Of a stretch of DNA of 64,000 nt, positions 7,859-16,714 are shown piece by piece. The notes beneath the pieces were generated by a model. That model saw only the letters and a program-made list of their open reading frames with translations, was not told the origin of the DNA and did no database searches. A program made the translations under genes and the position numbers. The stretch comes from Spartobacteria bacterium (GTDB taxonomy: Bacteria > Verrucomicrobiota > Verrucomicrobiia > Chthoniobacterales > UBA10450). Every line of letters starts with the position of its first letter. The first letter of the stretch is position 1. Location: assembly GCA_003134765.1 (NCBI GenBank), contig PLCM01000018.1, forward strand, positions 223,465 to 287,464, written 5' to 3'.

Positions 7859-8355
7859 TGGATGCGGTCGCGGCGCAGGATTGGTTCCTCCGCAAACACG
7901 AGGAGGGCAACATTTTTGGACCACTCCCTTTCGCGCAGCTCGCGCGCTGGGCTTCCTCGGCGCAAGTCGCACCGCACGACAGTGTTTCGATCGACCAGGT
8001 CACCTGGATGAAAGCGCCGATGCTGGCGGAGCTGGAAATGGATTGGCTCGTCGAGGTAACGACGGAGCGCTTTTACGGGCCGACAACGCTGGGCGCGATC
8101 CAGGAGTTCATGCGCCTGGGTGAAATCAATAACGAAACCTGCGTCATCAATTCCCCGGATGGTTCGCGCAAACGGGTTGGCGAAATGCCACTGGTTCTGT
8201 CGCCGGTTGCTCCGGAGGATGTTCTGGCCAGCGATCCGGACGTGGCGGGACCGGCTGCCACCGGGATGTCGATTAACATTGAGGACCGCATCCGCGATCT
8301 CGAGCAAAGCTTGCGCGAAGAACGCCGCGCCTTGCAGGAAGCCGAGGAACGCTAG
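7855..8355 (+). CDS. GYF_2-type domain protein, apparently cut short by an in-frame TAG
   Basis: A 166-residue cytoplasmic-looking protein with two GYF-like modules. The first is DWFLRKHEEGNIFGPLPFAQL with VTWMKAPML, and the second is VTTERFYGPTTLGAIQEFMRL. Bacterial GYF_2 modules often sit on membrane or scaffold proteins; no function is established here. The C-terminus is a charged coiled coil (DRIRDLEQSLREERRALQEA). After the TAG at 8353 the same frame continues the heptad pattern for 14 more codons (RALEQKYQELAQRL) to a second TAG at 8398, so the stop looks recent or is read through. It overlaps the LysM gene by 4 bp. Confidence 0.75.
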   Translation: MMDAVAAQDWFLRKHEEGNIFGPLPFAQLARWASSAQVAPHDSVSIDQVTWMKAPMLAELEMDWLVEVTTERFYGPTTLGAIQEFMRLGEINNETCVINSPDGSRKRVGEMPLVLSPVAPEDVLASDPDVAGPAATGMSINIEDRIRDLEQSLREERRALQEAEER

Positions 8356-8409
8356 CGCGCTCTCGAACAAAAATACCAGGAGTTGGCGCAGCGCCTCTAG
8401 CCGCCGCTT

Positions 8410-8486
8410 CTGTAGCCGCTTCGCTGTGCGAAGCGTGAGAATAGTCGACCCGTTTTCTCACGCTTCGCACAGCGAAGCGGCTACAG
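8410..8486. repeat. Palindromic element, family C
   Basis: Perfect 31-bp arms (starting CTGTAGCCGCTTCGCTGTGC) separated by a 15-base loop, between converging genes. A single arm recurs at 51951-51979, and related arms at 27781-27882 and 52880-53031. No T tract, so not an obvious terminator. Confidence 0.92.
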
Positions 8487-8492
8487 GGAGGT

Positions 8493-10307
8493 TTAGACCG
8501 GCACGTCGAGCGTCTCTTCGGGAACTGGGCATTCGACGCTCGGCGTTGGGGGTTCGGAGTTTTCCTCGAAGTCTTTTTCGACCGGCTTCTCGAGAAAGCT
8601 TTGTTCCCAAAGCCGGGCGTATTTTCCTCCCAGCTCCAAGAGCGACGCGTGCGTTCCGCGCTCGATGATCCGTCCGCGTTCCAAAACCAGAATCTGATCG
8701 GCGCGAAGAATCGTCGACAGGCGGTGCGCGATGACGAAACAGGTTCGATGCGACATCAGGTGTTCCAGCGCTTCCTGGATCAGGCGCTCCGTCGTCGTGT
8801 CCACGCTCGCCGTCGCTTCATCGAGAATCAGGATCGGCGGATCCTTCAGCAGCGCGCGCGCGATCGATAACCGTTGTTTTTCACCGACACTCAGCTTCAC
8901 TCCGCGCTCGCCTACCACGCTATCCAGACCTTTCGGCAACAGTTCGATGAATCCCCGCGCGTTGGCGGCCTCGGCTGCGGACAAGACCTCGTCATCGCTC
9001 GCCTCCGGCCGCCCCATCAGCAGATTCTCGCGGATTGAACCGTTGAACAGAAAACTTTCCTGCGTCACCACCGCGATCATCTCGCGCAACCGGCGCATCC
9101 CAAATTCACGGATCGGCGTGGCGTCGATCAAAATCTCGCCGGCGTCGTATTCGTAGAATCGGGTGAGCAAATTCACCAGCGTCGATTTGCCGGCGCCGGT
9201 TGTGCCCACCAGCGCGATCGTCTCGCCCGGTTGGGCGTGAAACGTGATGTGCTGGAGCGCGGCTGCGCCTTCTTTTCCGTAGCTAAAGCCGACATCATCG
9301 AAGCGGACGTCGCCGCGCACGCGCGCCGCCGGTTTCGTCACGTCCCAGCCAGGCTCGATCGGCTCGTCCACGATCTCGAAGACACGTTCTCCCGCCGCGC
9401 GTCCCACCTGCACCAGCTGGTTGAGTTGATGCAGCTTGTTGATTGGCTCGTACAAGAATCCGGTCAGCATGAGGAAGGCGATCAGGTCGCCCACCTGCAT
9501 GCCGCCGCTCAGCACCACGCGCGCGCCGAACCACACCGTGAAAACAATTCCGAGCGACCCGGTGAGGATCATCGACGGGTGATACAACGCCCAAACCCGC
9601 ATCACCACGAGCGTCGCCTGGCGGAGCTGGTTACTCACGGAGTTGAAGCGGGCATGTTCTCCCCGTTCCCGGACGAAGCTCTTGATCTGCCGGACGCCCG
9701 CGAGGTTGTCGTGCAGGAGCGAATTCATCGCCGAGGAGGCACGCCGCTGGAGGCGATAACGCCGATGCGCGGTGAGGGTGTACCAAAGCGCGCCCGCGGC
9801 CAGGATCGGCAGCGGGGTCAATCCGACAAACGAAAGCCGGACGCTAAAGTAGAACATCATCCCGAGCACGACCACGAGCTGCAGCACCGCCATGACGCCC
9901 TGCTCAATCCCGTCGATGAGCATCCGTTCGACTGAGGTCACGTCCTCGAGAATGCGTGTCATCAAATCGCCCGTCGCGCGATTGTCGAACCAGCGCAGCG
10001 GCAGCATCTGGATATGCGAGTAAAGATCGCTGCGCAGATCGAAGATGACTCTTTGCTCGAACGTGTTGTTCAAAATGATCCGGAGCGAATTCAGACCGTT
10101 CTGGACCAAGAAGGCGAGCGCTGCGAGCAGGACCAGCGGAGTCAGCCGCTCCGGGTGGTGCTGGTAAAGAACTTCGTCAATAATGCGTTTGGTCACGATG
10201 GGAAACACCATGACCATCAAGGTGCTGACGATGGCGCAAGCCAGGGTCCCGGCCGCCATCCACGGGTAGCGCTTCAGATAAGCAAAGACTCGCCAGACGG
10301 TTCTCAT
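8493..10307 (-). CDS. ABC exporter, fused permease and ATPase (MsbA-like)
   Basis: A 604-residue half-transporter that would act as a homodimer in the inner membrane. Residues 1-310 are the six-helix exporter domain. The ATPase follows, with Walker A GTTGAGKS, Q-loop VTQESFLFNGS, signature LSVGEKQRLSIARALL, Walker B ILILDEATASVD and switch IAHRLST. The best family match is lipid or multidrug exporters of the MsbA/LmrA type; substrate cannot be read from sequence. The C-terminal ~25 residues are acidic and Pro-rich. It is monocistronic between a palindrome and a 215-bp gap (10308-10522) in which I see no feature. Confidence 0.9.
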   Translation of the reverse strand: MRTVWRVFAYLKRYPWMAAGTLACAIVSTLMVMVFPIVTKRIIDEVLYQHHPERLTPLVLLAALAFLVQNGLNSLRIILNNTFEQRVIFDLRSDLYSHIQMLPLRWFDNRATGDLMTRILEDVTSVERMLIDGIEQGVMAVLQLVVVLGMMFYFSVRLSFVGLTPLPILAAGALWYTLTAHRRYRLQRRASSAMNSLLHDNLAGVRQIKSFVRERGEHARFNSVSNQLRQATLVVMRVWALYHPSMILTGSLGIVFTVWFGARVVLSGGMQVGDLIAFLMLTGFLYEPINKLHQLNQLVQVGRAAGERVFEIVDEPIEPGWDVTKPAARVRGDVRFDDVGFSYGKEGAAALQHITFHAQPGETIALVGTTGAGKSTLVNLLTRFYEYDAGEILIDATPIREFGMRRLREMIAVVTQESFLFNGSIRENLLMGRPEASDDEVLSAAEAANARGFIELLPKGLDSVVGERGVKLSVGEKQRLSIARALLKDPPILILDEATASVDTTTERLIQEALEHLMSHRTCFVIAHRLSTILRADQILVLERGRIIERGTHASLLELGGKYARLWEQSFLEKPVEKDFEENSEPPTPSVECPVPEETLDVPV

Positions 10308-10522
10308 TCTTTCCCCTCAATGTAGAACAACGAATGCCATCGTGCATGACGCAATCGGCGAACGTTGCCGCGCGTGATGACGACGGGTTGGGCTTCGCGG
10401 ATGACGGAGTGTGATGGCGTCATGCCACATTTTGAAGTTGACGCCGTTTCGGTGGGCGGAAGATAAGAAGCCTACCCCGTGCCGTTCGCGGAAATGCGTC
10501 AGCCAATGAGTATATCGCAGAT

Positions 10523-11947
10523 ATGCCCCCGGTGATTCGACCTTTCCGGTCGTCGCCGCCGGACCGGTACTGCCGCCTTTTCCGACGAAGTCTCCGGGAA
10601 GTGAGCGAGGAAACAATCGAAACTCTTAGTCACCTCGCGTTTTCGATGCTGAAGGACGACGACACCAGCCCCATTCCCAAAAGCTATTGGCGCAAGAACT
10701 CGCCCTTCGCCGGTTACACTTATTTCGGCCAGTTTATCGTTCATAATTTGACCGAAGACGACACCGCGCTGCGTGACGCCGGCGAACAGGAACCATGGGA
10801 AACTGTGAACTCCCGGGGTCCCTGGTTAAACCTGAGCGGAATCTATGATCCATCTCATGATCGTGCCCGGTGGAAGCTCCTTTACCAAGCTGACGGAATC
10901 AGGTTCCGCCTGGGCGAGCCGCGACGCGCGCAGAACGGCGAGCCGTTTGATCTGCCGCTGGATGACGACGGATATCCCGTCTTAACGGACGATCGAAACA
11001 ATGAAAACATCATCGTGCGACAGATTCACGTGATGTTCTTGAAGCTGCACAACCTGGCGATTGATGAGCTGCAAGCTGAGTCTCCGCAGCTTACTGACCG
11101 GGAGCTTTTTGCGAGCGCCCAGGAGCGTGTTTGCTGGCACTACCAATACCTCGTGCGTCAGGATTTTCTCCGCAAGATTTGTCATCCTCCTGTCTTCAAA
11201 GAGCTGGTCCTGGATGACGCGCCACCATGGATTGATTGGAAGACGGGGGGTTTCTCCATTCCAGTTGAACTCGCTCAGGCGGTGCTTCGCTTCGGACACA
11301 GCATGGTCCGCCCTGAATACACTTTGAACATATCGAGCGGGAAGGTTCCACTCGACAAACTCCTCTGCAGCGGACGCCGAGGACCGTTACAACCGGCGGA
11401 AGAGGTCCATTGGCCAAGTTTCCTGGAGGCAGGTGAGTTGGCGATGAGAATCGACACGGGCGCCGCGAGCGGGCTTTTTGGACTGGAGAGTAAGGACATT
11501 CATTCCTTTATTGACGCGGCCCCTCCGCACCTGCCCCACGCGCTTCCCGTTCGGACGCTGGTTCGAGGAGCAAGGAACAGACTTCCGACCGGCCAGGATA
11601 TCGCCCGGAAGTTGGGAATGCCGGTGATTCAGCCGGCGGCGGAACAAGTTGACGGGCAGCTCTACGATCCCGGCAAGGACCTGCGCGGGACCGGCCTCAG
11701 TGACGCCACCCCACTTTGGTACTACATCCTGCTCGAAGCTGAAATAGAGCCCGAAAACCGTGGAGCGAAATTGGGTGAACTGGGAAGCCGTTTGGTGATT
11801 GAAACTATCAACGGAGCTTTGCGGGAGGATCCGGGTTCGTATCTTTCGCGGTTCGGCTCGAACTGGGAACCTCCCCCCTGGAAAAAGACCGGCAAGTCGG
11901 TCACGACCCTCGCCGGTCTCGCGCAATTGGTTGGGTTATATGAATGA
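10523..11947 (+). CDS. Animal-type haem peroxidase family protein
   Basis: A 474-residue member of the peroxidase-cyclooxygenase superfamily (An_peroxidase). The distal haem segment is FGQFIVHNLTEDD (His74), the conserved central motif is DDRNNENIIVRQIHVMF followed by LKLHNLAID, and the proximal His259 sits in RFGHSMVRPEY. These enzymes use H2O2 or O2 to oxidise halides, tyrosines or fatty acids; the substrate here is unknown. No signal peptide is seen, so it is probably cytoplasmic. The stop codon overlaps the start of the LanM-type gene (ATGA), so the two proteins are made together. That makes a role in oxidising a modified peptide plausible, but this is inference. Confidence 0.88.
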   Translation: MPPVIRPFRSSPPDRYCRLFRRSLREVSEETIETLSHLAFSMLKDDDTSPIPKSYWRKNSPFAGYTYFGQFIVHNLTEDDTALRDAGEQEPWETVNSRGPWLNLSGIYDPSHDRARWKLLYQADGIRFRLGEPRRAQNGEPFDLPLDDDGYPVLTDDRNNENIIVRQIHVMFLKLHNLAIDELQAESPQLTDRELFASAQERVCWHYQYLVRQDFLRKICHPPVFKELVLDDAPPWIDWKTGGFSIPVELAQAVLRFGHSMVRPEYTLNISSGKVPLDKLLCSGRRGPLQPAEEVHWPSFLEAGELAMRIDTGAASGLFGLESKDIHSFIDAAPPHLPHALPVRTLVRGARNRLPTGQDIARKLGMPVIQPAAEQVDGQLYDPGKDLRGTGLSDATPLWYYILLEAEIEPENRGAKLGELGSRLVIETINGALREDPGSYLSRFGSNWEPPPWKKTGKSVTTLAGLAQLVGLYE

Positions 11948-13650
11948 AGGCGGAAGGAATTCCGCTGGAGTTCGATCGTTTATTCCTCGACGCGCTAAAT
12001 CCTGAAGAGCTAAGGAGACTCCAGCTTAGTTTAGGGACCAAGGCGAGTCCCGGGTGGCTCAAACTTTTGCAAGACTGCCTTCTTGATTTGAACACAGGCG
12101 CTTCCCGTCATAAGCCGAACCTCAGCATCGAGGAAAATCTGGCTCTGCCGATGGCAACGTATTTCGCCAGAAAATTTCTTGCCGCGCATCGGGAAGGCAT
12201 CAATCAACTGATGACCCGTTCTGTCTGGCGATCGTTGGAAAGGTCCTTGCGTTCGCGACTTGCTTCCACGGCGCGTTTTGCGGCGCAATGGGCGTGGCAG
12301 GTATTCTGTGGCACGCCGGGCTTGCGAGCCCTCGCTTGCTCGGATTCAACGACGACAAGGCTGGCGCGAATTTATTTCAAGGAGGGAATCGAGAAACGCA
12401 CGATTTTTCTCCTCTGCGCAAATCCGGCGCTGGCTCGGCTCTGGGCCGTCCAGGCTGAGCTATGGCTGAAGGCGACGGGCGATTTTCTGCAACACGCGGA
12501 GGAGTTCGCGGTCGGCTGGAAGCAGAAGCAACGCTTCCGGATTACCGCGATCGCGCCCGATCAATCGGATTTACATCGAGGCAATCGATCGGTCATTCAC
12601 GTTCGCCTGAACGATGGGAGTGAATGGTACTACAAACCCAGATCGGGAAACGCCGAGCTCCTCTGGGCTGTGGTCCTGAAGGCCGCCGGTCCCTTTGTAA
12701 GACGGCGCTTTCACAAGCCGCAATTGATCGCAGGAGATGGTCATTGTTGGATGGAATCGGTGTCCCACAAGCCGTGCCGGAACTCGAGAGAGGCCAGGGA
12801 ATTTTTCTTCAAGGCCGGCGTCATCCTGTCTCTGCTCCATCGTCTGCGCGGAGTGGACTTCCATGCGGACAACCTCATCGCTCATGGGTCTCAACCAGTC
12901 CTGACTGACTGTGAAGCATTACTTCATCCGCCAGTTGACCCATTGCTTCGATCCATCCGCGGAACCGGTTTCCTGCCGATGTTCGACCAGGTGAACGGTG
13001 CCGGAGACAGCTTGAGTGCTTTGAGCCGGATAACGTTCGGGCCGCACGCGGTCATGGTGGGAAAGCGGCGGGTGTATGCGTCCGATTTTTGCGACGCAAT
13101 TGTGGCTGGCTTCGAGATGCCTGGGGCCTCATCGCGCGGTCGCCGGTCGATTACTTCAGCCTTGTCGACAATTGTGCAAGAGACGGAGTTCCGTTTTTCG
13201 CGACACCTGTTTCGTTCCACCGCGGAATACAACGCGATTCTGGACGGTTCCCTGCGCCCAGGTGTCCTGCGCAGCTCGAGCGCTCGCCGGAGTTATCTAA
13301 AACGTCTCTGCAGAAAAGGCGGGCATAACTCGTTTCAGATTGAAGCAGAAGTTGCGGCGCTGGAGCAGAACGACATTCCCATATTCCATGGAACGCCGGC
13401 TCCAATCCGCCGCCTTAACCAGAACCAGCTTAAACAGGAGGTTCGAGAGTTAGGCAGGGCATGTCGTCATCTCTCGAAGCGCGTGAGGCTAAACGCGCAT
13501 ACTTATCCGGGTCCGTCGCTTTCCTGTTCCTATGCCCCGCTAGGTCGAGTAAGGAAACCAGGTGCACCTCCAAACGTCCTCTACCGGCTGGGTCAGACGG
13601 GAAGGCAGTGGAAGGGCTGCTTCATCCGGCGGCATAAGCAGAGTTACTAG
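11944..13650 (+). CDS. LanM-type lanthipeptide dehydratase (DUF4135), no cyclase domain
   Basis: A 568-residue protein matching the N-terminal dehydratase half of class II lanthipeptide synthetases. These enzymes phosphorylate Ser/Thr of a precursor peptide and eliminate phosphate. Kinase-like residues are present: Lys231 (YYKPRS), Asp305/His307/Asn310 (GVDFHADNLIAHG) and Asp322/Glu324 (LTDCEALL). The elimination motif Arg424/Thr426 (LFRSTAEY) is intact, and the domain ends with the typical LEQNDIPIF segment. The C-terminal LanC-like zinc cyclase of full LanM (about 1000 residues) is missing. The last ~37 codons overlap a convergent gene and look non-homologous. The start overlaps the peroxidase stop by 4 bp. 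Confidence 0.85.
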   Translation: MKAEGIPLEFDRLFLDALNPEELRRLQLSLGTKASPGWLKLLQDCLLDLNTGASRHKPNLSIEENLALPMATYFARKFLAAHREGINQLMTRSVWRSLERSLRSRLASTARFAAQWAWQVFCGTPGLRALACSDSTTTRLARIYFKEGIEKRTIFLLCANPALARLWAVQAELWLKATGDFLQHAEEFAVGWKQKQRFRITAIAPDQSDLHRGNRSVIHVRLNDGSEWYYKPRSGNAELLWAVVLKAAGPFVRRRFHKPQLIAGDGHCWMESVSHKPCRNSREAREFFFKAGVILSLLHRLRGVDFHADNLIAHGSQPVLTDCEALLHPPVDPLLRSIRGTGFLPMFDQVNGAGDSLSALSRITFGPHAVMVGKRRVYASDFCDAIVAGFEMPGASSRGRRSITSALSTIVQETEFRFSRHLFRSTAEYNAILDGSLRPGVLRSSSARRSYLKRLCRKGGHNSFQIEAEVAALEQNDIPIFHGTPAPIRRLNQNQLKQEVRELGRACRHLSKRVRLNAHTYPGPSLSCSYAPLGRVRKPGAPPNVLYRLGQTGRQWKGCFIRRHKQSY

Positions 13651-13899
13651 TTCATCCCCCTTTGTTACATCAATGTTGGGGTCATAGACCCGAAACTCTG
13701 TCTTGGTTGGAATCGGAACGAGATTCGGGTCCGCGTTTGGGTCTTCCTGCAAATAGAACCAACCATCCGCAAAGACTTGCTTCGCCTGTTTGGGATCATC
13801 AATACAGGCTTGTCTTTGCGCTTTGGAGAAGCTCCGCATTTTCTCACAGAACTTCCAGGTAGCTTCTTCGCGCGCGGCGAAATCAGTCCAATTCCTCAT
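13540..13899 (-). CDS. Small protein with NHLP-like leader; candidate RiPP precursor
   Basis: A 119-residue protein. ATG 13899 is favoured because AGGAG lies 7 bases upstream (13907-13911); ATG 13905 is too close. The central part (RQACIDDPKQAKQVF, then IPTKTEFRVYD and DELVTLLMPP) resembles the nitrile-hydratase-like leader (NHLP) of RiPP precursors, with its F/R-x-x-L-x-DP-x-x-A and terminal VLPP signatures. The ~30 residues after MPP contain S/T residues and one Cys (VWRCTWFPYST) and could be a core peptide. It is 25 bp after the kinase gene and converges on the LanM dehydratase gene with a 111-bp overlap. The leader similarity is by eye only; an unrelated small protein is the alternative. 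Confidence 0.55.
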   Translation of the reverse strand: MRNWTDFAAREEATWKFCEKMRSFSKAQRQACIDDPKQAKQVFADGWFYLQEDPNADPNLVPIPTKTEFRVYDPNIDVTKGDELVTLLMPPDEAALPLPSRLTQPVEDVWRCTWFPYST

Positions 13900-13924
13900 A
13901 ACCATGCTCCTTTGTTGGTGGGGT

Positions 13925-16714
13925 TCATTTCGTATTCGCTTTGGAAAAGAATGGCGCTTCCTGCCGGCGAGAATCCTGCAGTCGGGTTCTGAGTAGCTTC
14001 ACGGTTTCTTCAATTTCACCGGAAAGCTTTTGGAAGCGTGGGTCGGACCGGACCTGGTCGAAGCGCGGGTCGAGGCGCATCGAGCGATAATCAAGCCAGC
14101 CAGCTCGAACGGCGGCCATAAGGCGTGTGATGGCCTGCTCTCTCTTGTTCGCGGACGCTTCGATTGCCGCCAGTCGATAGAGGATCCCGGGGTGATCGGG
14201 CGCCGCCTGAAGCGCTGCCGTTTCTTTTTGCTCCGCTTCGTCGAGCGGGTTTCGATCTGCGTCTGCCCGTTTCTCAAGGCCATAAAGCCGGCCCAAGGCA
14301 GATTGATAACTTATCGCACCATAAAAATGCGCCCCGCCGGCGGGATCACTGCTGGATAATTCGCGGTAGAGACGTTCTGCCTCCGGAAAATTTCTGGAGA
14401 AGAACTCGACCTGGGCCGCCATCTGGCGTGGATAGACTGACTCTGGGTAGCGGTTCTTGTTCTCGTTACAGAGAGCCCGCGCCCCTTCGAAATCGCCATT
14501 GAGGACCTTGAGGTGGCACAACCCAACCCAACCATCGGGTAGTTGAGGATATAGTTCCAAAGCGCGGCGATAAATTGCTTCGGCCTTGGAATCGTCTCCT
14601 AATTCAGCCCAGCAATCGCCAATGATCCAAACATCCTCAGCTGGACGACGCTGCCATTGAGCCATGATCGTGAACCAGGTCAAAGCCTTGTCGGGGTGAC
14701 CAAGAATTCTCCAGAGGCTTCCCGTGAGAGCGATTGCCGGCACATCGGGACCACTCAGCTCGACGAAGGTAAGGATTTCCTCAAGCGAGTCGGCGGGTCG
14801 TCCCGTATGAAAGAGCACGCTCGCCAGCGCCCGGTGGACCTCGCCGGAAAGAGGGTCCATCGCTGCCGCTTCGCGCGCGGCTTTGGTGGCCCGCGCCAAC
14901 AACCTGGCGTCAAACTGATAATGGGTTCGGGTGGTGATAGCTCTGGCAAAATCTGTTCGCGCCAGGACAGATTTGGGCTCGGCATCGATCGCTTTTTGAA
15001 AGCAATTGATGGCCAGCGCCAGGTCTTCGGCCGATTGGCGCTGCGTCAATTCACGGCCGGCGAGGAGGAGGTCGCGTGATCGTTCGTTGTGGAACGCGGG
15101 GTCTTCCCGAGAGGCAACCAGTTTGTCCCAGTTCGCTTGCTCGAGCAGATCGTGAATTTCCCGGACGTCATCCCGCGAGATCTCGCTGGCTGATGCAGTT
15201 AGATTCGATGTTGTCCTGATCCGGCTGAAGAGGACGTTGCCCTCCGGGTCAGTTAAGCGGATCGAAACCCGGATTCCGTCGCGCACGGTGCGGTAGGTCC
15301 CCGAGAGCACGGTCCGGGTTTTGTAAGTTCGAGCCGCCGTCCGGATATCGGCGGCGCTTCCAAAAGCGGATGAAGTATTCTGAGAGCTGACGGAGAGAAC
15401 ACGGGCCGAACCATTTTGACGTAATCCCGAATCCAGACTGCTTGCGATCGTCGATCCGAAGGCCGGGTCCAGCCTCGCTTGATCGAGGTCGAGGAACGGC
15501 AACACCGCGATCGAGTGCTGGACGAGCGCGTGCTCATGCACGGCCTCGGAGAGCCGGCTGCCCTGGATTTGCCAACCGACCGCGGCCGTTGCGAGAAGGC
15601 CGCACGCAGTTATGGCCAGCGCCAGCCTGGGATTGCGTTTCGCCCACCGCCACAGTCGTAGCGGGGGCGAGACAGGCCGTGCCAAAATTGATCGCCCTTC
15701 CAGCCAGCGCTCGAGGTCTTCCGCGAGATCGCGGGAGGACTGGTAGCGCGCGGACGGTTCGCGTTCCAGGCAGCGGGCGCAAATGGTTTCGAGATCGCGA
15801 TCGGCGATCTTCGAGAGCGAGCGCAGTTTGGGCGCGGGAGACTCCGAGGCCTGGTGGATGACTGAAAGGGCGTGGCTGCCGAGAAACGGCGGCCGCCCCG
15901 CGAGCAGCTCGAAAAGGATGGCACCAAGACTATAAACGTCGGACGAGGGCTTCAGCTCGGCGACGGAACTACCGGCTTGTTCGGGGGCGATGTAACCGGG
16001 CGTGCCAAAGATGGTCAGGGTGCGGGTTAGATCGCTTGTGGTGTCGAGCCACTTGGCGAGGCCGAAATCGCTGACAAGAGGCTCTCCTAGGCCATCAAGG
16101 AGGATATTTCCCGGTTTCAAGTCGCGGTGGAGAATCCCGCGGCTATGCGCGTATTGGACGGCGCGCGCAACTTTGGCCACGAGCGCCACGCCCTGGCGAG
16201 GTTCCTTTCTCAAAGCGGGCGCGACCTGTTGCAGAGTTCCACCCGGCGCGAATTTCATGCTGAAGAAGGGCAGACCGTCCTCGCTTTCGCTCACTTCGAA
16301 GATCGGCAGAATGTTGGGATGATCGAGGCTCGCGGCGGCTTGCGCTTCCCGCCGGAAACGGGCCAGGGTTTCGCGCGAATCGGCGTGGTAACTCAGGACC
16401 CGCTTCAAGGCGACGATTCGGCGGGAATGCCGTTGGCGGGCCCGATAAATCACACCCATGCCACCGCGGCCGATCTCCTCCAGGATCTCGTAGTTGCCGA
16501 GCCGCCAGTTCTGGTCCGGCAATTTCACTTCAGCGAGAATGCCAGCGAGCGATTCCGATTCGGATTCGTCGGCCGGATCGAGCCCGGCTTCGAGGAGACA
16601 ACCCACGCAAAGGCCGCCGGCGATCTGCGAGGAGGAATCGCAATGCGGACAGGGCGGGGAATCAGTGACAACGCTGGCGATTGAATCGGAAAAGCCGGGG
16701 GAAAAACTTTTCAT
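13925..16714 (-). CDS. Membrane Ser/Thr protein kinase with zinc ribbon and TPR domain
   Basis: A 929-residue Hanks-type kinase. The N-terminus has a CPHC...CVGC zinc ribbon. The kinase domain (about residues 73-335) has the glycine loop IGRGGMGVIYRA, VALKRV, the catalytic loop HRDLKPGNILL, VSDFGLA and GTPGYIAPE, so it should be active. A single transmembrane helix (ALAITACGLLATAAVGW) is followed by a segment like a prokaryotic adenylate-cyclase-associated domain (SIAVLPFLDLD) and then TPR repeats to the end. It overlaps the ECF sigma gene upstream by 4 bp. Kinase-sigma pairs of this type are common in Verrucomicrobiota and Planctomycetota and suggest that phosphorylation controls the sigma factor. 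Confidence 0.9.
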   Translation of the reverse strand: MKSFSPGFSDSIASVVTDSPPCPHCDSSSQIAGGLCVGCLLEAGLDPADESESESLAGILAEVKLPDQNWRLGNYEILEEIGRGGMGVIYRARQRHSRRIVALKRVLSYHADSRETLARFRREAQAAASLDHPNILPIFEVSESEDGLPFFSMKFAPGGTLQQVAPALRKEPRQGVALVAKVARAVQYAHSRGILHRDLKPGNILLDGLGEPLVSDFGLAKWLDTTSDLTRTLTIFGTPGYIAPEQAGSSVAELKPSSDVYSLGAILFELLAGRPPFLGSHALSVIHQASESPAPKLRSLSKIADRDLETICARCLEREPSARYQSSRDLAEDLERWLEGRSILARPVSPPLRLWRWAKRNPRLALAITACGLLATAAVGWQIQGSRLSEAVHEHALVQHSIAVLPFLDLDQARLDPAFGSTIASSLDSGLRQNGSARVLSVSSQNTSSAFGSAADIRTAARTYKTRTVLSGTYRTVRDGIRVSIRLTDPEGNVLFSRIRTTSNLTASASEISRDDVREIHDLLEQANWDKLVASREDPAFHNERSRDLLLAGRELTQRQSAEDLALAINCFQKAIDAEPKSVLARTDFARAITTRTHYQFDARLLARATKAAREAAAMDPLSGEVHRALASVLFHTGRPADSLEEILTFVELSGPDVPAIALTGSLWRILGHPDKALTWFTIMAQWQRRPAEDVWIIGDCWAELGDDSKAEAIYRRALELYPQLPDGWVGLCHLKVLNGDFEGARALCNENKNRYPESVYPRQMAAQVEFFSRNFPEAERLYRELSSSDPAGGAHFYGAISYQSALGRLYGLEKRADADRNPLDEAEQKETAALQAAPDHPGILYRLAAIEASANKREQAITRLMAAVRAGWLDYRSMRLDPRFDQVRSDPRFQKLSGEIEETVKLLRTRLQDSRRQEAPFFSKANTK

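Noticed and set aside
8410-8486. Rho-independent terminator
   Set aside because: The stem is long and GC-rich but lacks a T tract on either side, and the same sequence recurs elsewhere as a repeat family.
11944-13650. Complete LanM lanthipeptide synthetase
   Set aside because: Only the dehydratase half is present; no zinc-binding Cys/His motifs of the LanC cyclase are encoded here or elsewhere in the window.
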